Positions 59,977-64,000 of a stretch of DNA of 64,000 nucleotides are shown here, one piece after another; the first letter of the stretch is position 1, and each line of letters starts with the position of its first letter. The translations under genes and the position numbers were made by a program. This stretch comes from UBA5336 sp964415675 (lineage in GTDB: Bacteria > Pseudomonadota > Alphaproteobacteria > Caulobacterales > Hyphomonadaceae). Where the stretch lies: NCBI GenBank assembly GCA_964415675.1, contig CAYQBG010000017.1:1-64000 (forward strand), read 5' to 3'. The notes beneath the pieces were generated by a model. It had not been told where the DNA came from. It saw only the letters and a list, made by a program, of their open reading frames with translations, and searched no databases.

Positions 59977-61395
59977 ATGGGGCAATTCATGTTGGGAACC
60001 TTCGGACACCTTCCCGTCGGCTGGATGATTTTCGTCGTCATCTTTGCCATCGGCTGCATGGCGTTTCTGGCCGGCCGCGCGCGCGCGACCGTGCTGCAAG
60101 AAGGGCGTCGCGCAAGGCTCAACTCACAACCCAATTTTCACGGCTATTATCTCGCGATCTGGACAGCCCTGCCCGCCGCGGTCGTCTTGCTCCTGTACGC
60201 GATATTCGGCGAACAGATCGTGCGGCTCTTCCTGGTGGGCGAATTGCCATCCGGCTTTGACGCCAAGAGCGCGGTCGAACTGCAGCAATATATAGACCGG
60301 GCCAGAGAGGCCACGCACCTGGACGCCGCCAGGCTGGAAGGGCATCCGCTCTTTGCGGCCGTCAGCGGCCGGCTGTCTGAACTGAGCGGGATGGTCAAAC
60401 TTTCGGCCGTGGGACTTGCCGTACTGGCGGGCGGGCTTGGCTTTTTCTTTGCCCGGCGGCGTATCGGCGAGGACTTCCGTGCGCGCCAGAATGTCGAAGG
60501 CTGGGTGCGGCTGCTTCTGTTCGCCTGCGCCGCCCTCGCCATCGCGACAACCGCCGGCATCATTGTATCCCTGTTCTTTGAGAGCCTGCGCTTCTTCGCG
60601 CGCATTCCGTTTTTCTCCTTTTTGTTCGGGTTGGAATGGAACGCGCAGACCAATGCCGATTTCGGGGCAATTCCGCTATTCTTCGGCACCTTCCTGATTT
60701 CACTGATCGCGGTCTGCGTGGCCGCGCCCATCGGGCTGTATGCAGCGATCTACCTGTCTGAATACGCCTCCCGGCGCACCCGAAGCTGGATCAAGCCCTT
60801 GCTCGAAGTGCTCGCCGGCATTCCGACCGTCGTCTATGGCTTCTTTGCCATTCTCGTCATGGCGCCGGCCGTGCGCGGCGCGGCTTTGTGGCTGAACGGG
60901 CTGCCATTTATCCCCGATGAGTTCTTTGCCGCCTCACCGACCAATGCACTGGCAGCCGGCCTTGTCATGGGTGTGATGATCATTCCCTTTGTGTCTTCAC
61001 TTTCCGACGATGTGATCAATGCGGTGCCCCAGAGCCTGCGCGACGGCGCCTATGCAATGGGCGCAACACGATCGGAGACGGTCAAACAGGTCATCATGCC
61101 GGCCGCACTGCCGGGCGTGATCGCCGCGCTCCTGCTGGCTGTTTCGCGCGCCATTGGCGAAACGATGATTGTGGTGATGGCCGCAGGCCTGCGCCCGCAG
61201 ATCACAGCTGACCCAACCGCCGAGATCACAACGATCACTGTTCAGATCGTCGCGCTCCTGACCGGGGACAGTGAGTTTGACAGCCCAAAGACCCTGTCAG
61301 CCTTTGCGCTGGGCTTCGTCCTCTTCGTGATGACGCTGATCTTCAACCTGATCGCGCTGCGCGTGGTCCGGAAATATCGGGAAAAGTATGACTGA
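59977..61395 (+). CDS. pstC: Phosphate ABC transporter permease PstC
   Basis: 472 residues, longer than E. coli PstC because of an N-terminal extension with extra helices and a periplasmic segment (about 1-190). The permease domain carries the cytoplasmic EAA loop (LRDGAYAMGATRSETVKQV). With PstA it forms the membrane channel for phosphate. GGGGGAGG precedes the ATG, and a Pho box lies 30 bp before it. The binding protein gene pstS is not adjacent: the upstream gene is groEL. It overlaps pstA by eight bases. Confidence 0.94.
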   Translation: MGQFMLGTFGHLPVGWMIFVVIFAIGCMAFLAGRARATVLQEGRRARLNSQPNFHGYYLAIWTALPAAVVLLLYAIFGEQIVRLFLVGELPSGFDAKSAVELQQYIDRAREATHLDAARLEGHPLFAAVSGRLSELSGMVKLSAVGLAVLAGGLGFFFARRRIGEDFRARQNVEGWVRLLLFACAALAIATTAGIIVSLFFESLRFFARIPFFSFLFGLEWNAQTNADFGAIPLFFGTFLISLIAVCVAAPIGLYAAIYLSEYASRRTRSWIKPLLEVLAGIPTVVYGFFAILVMAPAVRGAALWLNGLPFIPDEFFAASPTNALAAGLVMGVMIIPFVSSLSDDVINAVPQSLRDGAYAMGATRSETVKQVIMPAALPGVIAALLLAVSRAIGETMIVVMAAGLRPQITADPTAEITTITVQIVALLTGDSEFDSPKTLSAFALGFVLFVMTLIFNLIALRVVRKYREKYD

Positions 61396-62968
61396 GACCG
61401 AGGCAAAGCTGAAACCAGCGAGTTTTACCGACGAGGCGGCCCTTGCACGTCTCAGACGCCGTCATCGTGCCGAGCAGCGGTTTCGCGCCTATGGTCTGAT
61501 CGCCATCGGCATTGCCATGGCGTTTCTTGTCCTGCTGGTCGTCTCGATCGGCAGCCAGGCAATTTCGGCATTCAGCCACCACAAGATTTCTTTCGAGCTG
61601 GTGCTTGATGAGGAAACGGTGGCGCCTGAAGGCGTCGCTGCACGCGGCTCGATAGAGGAGAATGTGTTCGGCTTCTACAAGCTGGTGCGCGACGATCTTG
61701 CCAGGACATTCCCCGAAGCGGACGGGTCCAAAACACTCACAAACCAGCTCAATGGCCTTGTCACCCGCCTCGCTGTCCTGCCCATGGCTCGCGCCACAGC
61801 CCGCCATCCGGAACGAATTGGCGAAACGGTGACCTATCGTGCGGCCCTGTCCGACGATCTCGATCTGTATCTTGAAGGCGCCGTCTCCGATGAAGTCCGC
61901 CTGCGCAGTGGACCGGTGACCGGAGTCGAGCGGATCGGCGATACCGAAATCCGACTGATGGGTGATTTTGTCGAGCTCGCCGCAAGCCGCGCGGAAACAG
62001 CGCCCGAAGAAGGAACAGATGAGCGCTCGGTTCTGGTGCGGGCGGGCACGACCGTGATGCGAGCCGAAACCGTCACCGATGCAAGCGTCAGCGGCCCATT
62101 GTTAACGGGAAGCATCGCTGATTTCGAAGGGGAAACAACGCGGATCCGACTGATCGAGACGCTGGAGGCAGAGCGCAATGTGACCGACCGTCAGATCGCC
62201 TGGACGCTTGCCCTCAAGGAGAAGGGACGCATTGATCAGGGTATCAACTGGGCCCTGCTGACCAATGCCGACAGCACCTATCCCGAGATCGCCGGTGTGG
62301 TCGCCGCGATTGTCGGATCGCTTTTCACAATGATGATTACAGCCGCGCTGGCCGTGCCCGTCGGCATCGCTGCCGCGATCTACCTGGAGGAATACGCCCC
62401 GAAGAACCGCGTCACCGACATGATCGAGGTGAATATCAACAATCTTGCTGCGGTGCCGTCCATCGTGTTCGGCCTCCTGGGCGCAGCAGTGTTCCTGAAC
62501 CTTCTTGGCCTGCCGCGATCAGCCCCGCTGGTCGGCGGCCTCGTCCTCGGCCTTCTGACGCTGCCGACCGTGATCATCGCCTCGCGCGCGGCACTTCGCG
62601 CGGTTCCGCCATCGGTGCGCTCGGCTGCACTGGGTGTGGGCGCCTCGCAGACACAATCGGTCTTCCACCATGTCCTGCCGCTGGCGGCCCCCGGCATCCT
62701 GACCGGCTCGATCATCGGCATGGCGCGCGCCCTTGGCGAAACGGCCCCGCTACTACTGATCGGCATGGTCGCCTTTGTCGCGGAAGTGCCTGCCAGCCCG
62801 ACCGATGAGTCGACGGCACTACCCGTCTTGATCTACAAATGGTCAACGGGTGCCGAACGAGCCTGGGAACCGAACACGGCAGCCGCCATTGTGGTGCTCC
62901 TGCTGTTCATGGTCATGATGAATGCTGTCGCCGTCTTCCTGAGGCGGCGGTTTGAGCGGAGATGGTAG
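61388..62968 (+). CDS. pstA: Phosphate ABC transporter permease PstA with N-terminal extension
   Basis: 526 residues. An N-terminal helix and a long periplasmic region (about 60-270, DUF3333-like) precede the permease domain with EAA loop RSAALGVGASQTQSVFHHV. The extension is common in alphaproteobacterial PstA. It overlaps pstC by eight bases at its start, giving translational coupling, and runs directly into pstB. Confidence 0.94.
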   Translation: MTETEAKLKPASFTDEAALARLRRRHRAEQRFRAYGLIAIGIAMAFLVLLVVSIGSQAISAFSHHKISFELVLDEETVAPEGVAARGSIEENVFGFYKLVRDDLARTFPEADGSKTLTNQLNGLVTRLAVLPMARATARHPERIGETVTYRAALSDDLDLYLEGAVSDEVRLRSGPVTGVERIGDTEIRLMGDFVELAASRAETAPEEGTDERSVLVRAGTTVMRAETVTDASVSGPLLTGSIADFEGETTRIRLIETLEAERNVTDRQIAWTLALKEKGRIDQGINWALLTNADSTYPEIAGVVAAIVGSLFTMMITAALAVPVGIAAAIYLEEYAPKNRVTDMIEVNINNLAAVPSIVFGLLGAAVFLNLLGLPRSAPLVGGLVLGLLTLPTVIIASRAALRAVPPSVRSAALGVGASQTQSVFHHVLPLAAPGILTGSIIGMARALGETAPLLLIGMVAFVAEVPASPTDESTALPVLIYKWSTGAERAWEPNTAAAIVVLLLFMVMMNAVAVFLRRRFERRW

Positions 62969-62979
62969 GAATGACGGGC

Positions 62980-63789
62980 ATGATGAGAACTGATCGTGAG
63001 GCGATGAGCCGGGCCGGCTCCGTATCGGGAAACGAGACGAAAGTGGATTGCCGCAACATCGACGTGTTCTACGGCGACAAACAGGCGATTTTCGACATCT
63101 CTATGGACATTCCGGCCCGCGCGGTCACAGCCTTTATCGGCCCGTCGGGCTGTGGCAAGTCAACCTTTCTGCGCTGCATCAACCGGATGAATGACACAAT
63201 CGACATCGCGCGGGTGAGCGGCCAGATCTTCATGGACGGCGAAGACGTCAACAGCGCGAAGATCGACCCGGTCCTCCTGCGCTCACGTGTCGGCATGGTG
63301 TTTCAGAAGCCCAACCCCTTCCCGAAATCGATCTTTGACAATATCGCATACGGGCCACGCATTCACGGGCTCACAGGATCGCGCAGCGAGCTTGACGAGG
63401 TTGTCGAGGACAGCCTGGTCAAGGCCGGGCTCTGGGAAGAGGTCAAGGACCGGCTCGACCAGCCGGGCACGGGCCTGTCCGGCGGCCAGCAACAGCGCCT
63501 GTGCATCGCGCGCGCTATCGCCGTCCATCCGGAAGTGATCCTGATGGACGAGCCCTGCTCGGCGCTCGACCCGATCGCCACAGCCAAGATCGAGGAACTG
63601 ATCGACGAATTGCGCCAGCGCTTCTGTATTGTCATCGTGACCCATTCCATGCAGCAGGCCGCGCGCGTGTCACAAAAGACCGCCTTCTTCCATCTCGGCA
63701 AACTTGTCGAGTATGGCGATACCGAGGACATTTTTACCAATCCACAGGACAAGCGCACCCAGGATTACATCACCGGCCGTTTCGGTTAG
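62980..63789 (+). CDS. pstB: Phosphate ABC transporter ATP-binding protein PstB
   Basis: 269 residues. Walker A GPSGCGKST (54-62), the Q-loop in GMVFQKPNPFP, signature LSGGQQQRLCIARA and Walker B VILMDEPCSALDP are complete. It powers phosphate import with PstC and PstA. Four in-frame ATGs compete (62962, 62971, 62980, 62983); GTAGGA at 62965-62970 is best spaced for 62980. phoU follows ten bases after the stop. Confidence 0.96.
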   Translation: MMRTDREAMSRAGSVSGNETKVDCRNIDVFYGDKQAIFDISMDIPARAVTAFIGPSGCGKSTFLRCINRMNDTIDIARVSGQIFMDGEDVNSAKIDPVLLRSRVGMVFQKPNPFPKSIFDNIAYGPRIHGLTGSRSELDEVVEDSLVKAGLWEEVKDRLDQPGTGLSGGQQQRLCIARAIAVHPEVILMDEPCSALDPIATAKIEELIDELRQRFCIVIVTHSMQQAARVSQKTAFFHLGKLVEYGDTEDIFTNPQDKRTQDYITGRFG

Positions 63790-63799
63790 ACTTGGCAGC

Positions 63800-64000
63800 A
63801 TGTCAGACCATATCGTTTCTGCCTTTTCCGAAGAACTGGAACACCTTTCAGCGGATATCCTGCGGATGGGCGGCATTGCCGAATCGATGATCTCCGATTC
63901 CTGCCGCGCGCTCACCTCGGGTGATATCGAACTGGGAGATGCCACAATCGAGCGTGACGGGCTGGTTGATGACATGGAGGCCGATATCGAGCGGCGGATC
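63800..64000 (+). CDS. phoU: Phosphate signalling protein PhoU, cut by the window end
   Basis: The first 67 residues are present and the gene runs off the right edge. SAFSEELEHLSADILRMGGIAESMI and the acidic DMEADIERRI stretch are typical of the PhoU helical bundle, which binds metal through such E/D motifs. PhoU links PstB to the PhoR kinase and blocks phosphate-starvation signalling when phosphate is ample. Confidence 0.93.
   Translation, partial: MSDHIVSAFSEELEHLSADILRMGGIAESMISDSCRALTSGDIELGDATIERDGLVDDMEADIERRI

Noticed and set aside
58962..60134. 390-codon minus-strand frame across groEL and the groEL-pstC gap
   Set aside because: It reads the Gly-Gly-Met repeats in antisense (His/Ala/Thr repeats) and crosses a terminator; not a gene.
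1..64000. CRISPR array or complete prophage
   Set aside because: No regularly spaced direct repeats, cas genes, integrase, terminase, capsid or tail genes were seen.

Overview
The window is high-GC, densely coded DNA typical of an alphaproteobacterium. Its marker set points to the Caulobacterales/Maricaulales side of the class: a RcdA-type protein and a ChpT-type histidine phosphotransferase (both from the CtrA cell-cycle circuit), a DUF1192 protein, a PstA with a long N-terminal region, and a CIRCE-controlled groESL. No ribosomal RNA, CRISPR array or complete prophage is visible. One tRNA (Val, anticodon TAC) is present. All assignments come from reading the sequence; no database search was run.

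Layout. 0-13 kb: envelope and core functions: an M23 endopeptidase, a YdbH-like lipid-transport protein with its YnbE and YdbL partners 6 kb away, a HerA-like ATPase, RcdA, TsaD, ChpT and GpsA. 12.7-13.7 kb: a TetR regulator, a perfect 14-bp palindrome and a 38-residue membrane protein that look like one small regulon. 13.8-24.6 kb: oxidoreductases, an isoaspartyl peptidase, an rRNA/tRNA methyltransferase family member, a large secreted Calx-beta/sugar-dehydrogenase/PA14/RTX protein, a cytochrome c lipoprotein and a nitronate monooxygenase. 24.7-32.2 kb: tRNA-Val, then both methylmalonyl-CoA mutase subunits, separated by accessory genes (a Uma2 nuclease and an AT-rich membrane protein), with a second Uma2 and a GIY-YIG protein downstream. 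32.3-36 kb: an orphan M15 peptidase/holin pair followed by a 1.3-kb segment bounded by 21-bp inverted repeats that carries a uracil-DNA-glycosylase-like gene. 36-42.3 kb: selenium-dependent tRNA modification (MnmH plus a fused SelD), a PiuC-type dioxygenase, lipoproteins and an SDR. 42.4-44.7 kb: a scarred region with dispersed repeats, an AT-rich membrane gene, a broken duplicate of the argG 3' end and two tiny coupled membrane genes. 44.7-50.3 kb: argG, a VWA lipoprotein, hemN, an NlpC/P60 protein and an unknown gene. 50.6-57.6 kb: a CPBP protease, a membrane-spanning TIR protein with an apparent periplasmic CARDB module, a thioesterase, a DEAD-box helicase, a hydrolase and an Rrf2 regulator divergent from a cytochrome-b-like membrane protein. 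57.7-64 kb: groESL, then pstC-pstA-pstB-phoU behind a Pho box, cut by the window end.

Themes. Three intergenic sites share GCGAATGA and resemble Fur boxes; one precedes piuC, a gene commonly under Fur control. The strongest candidate for an undescribed system is the TIR-TM-CARDB protein at 51.4-53.2 kb: a predicted cytoplasmic TIR domain with the NADase-type glutamate in place, one membrane helix, and an exterior sensor-like part ending in two cysteine-bounded VGRPNP modules, lying just downstream of a CPBP/Abi-family protease gene. The 1.3-kb inverted-repeat element and the argG scar are the clearest signs of DNA gain. Several families of short dispersed repeats occur, one of which supplies the stop codon of a coding gene.
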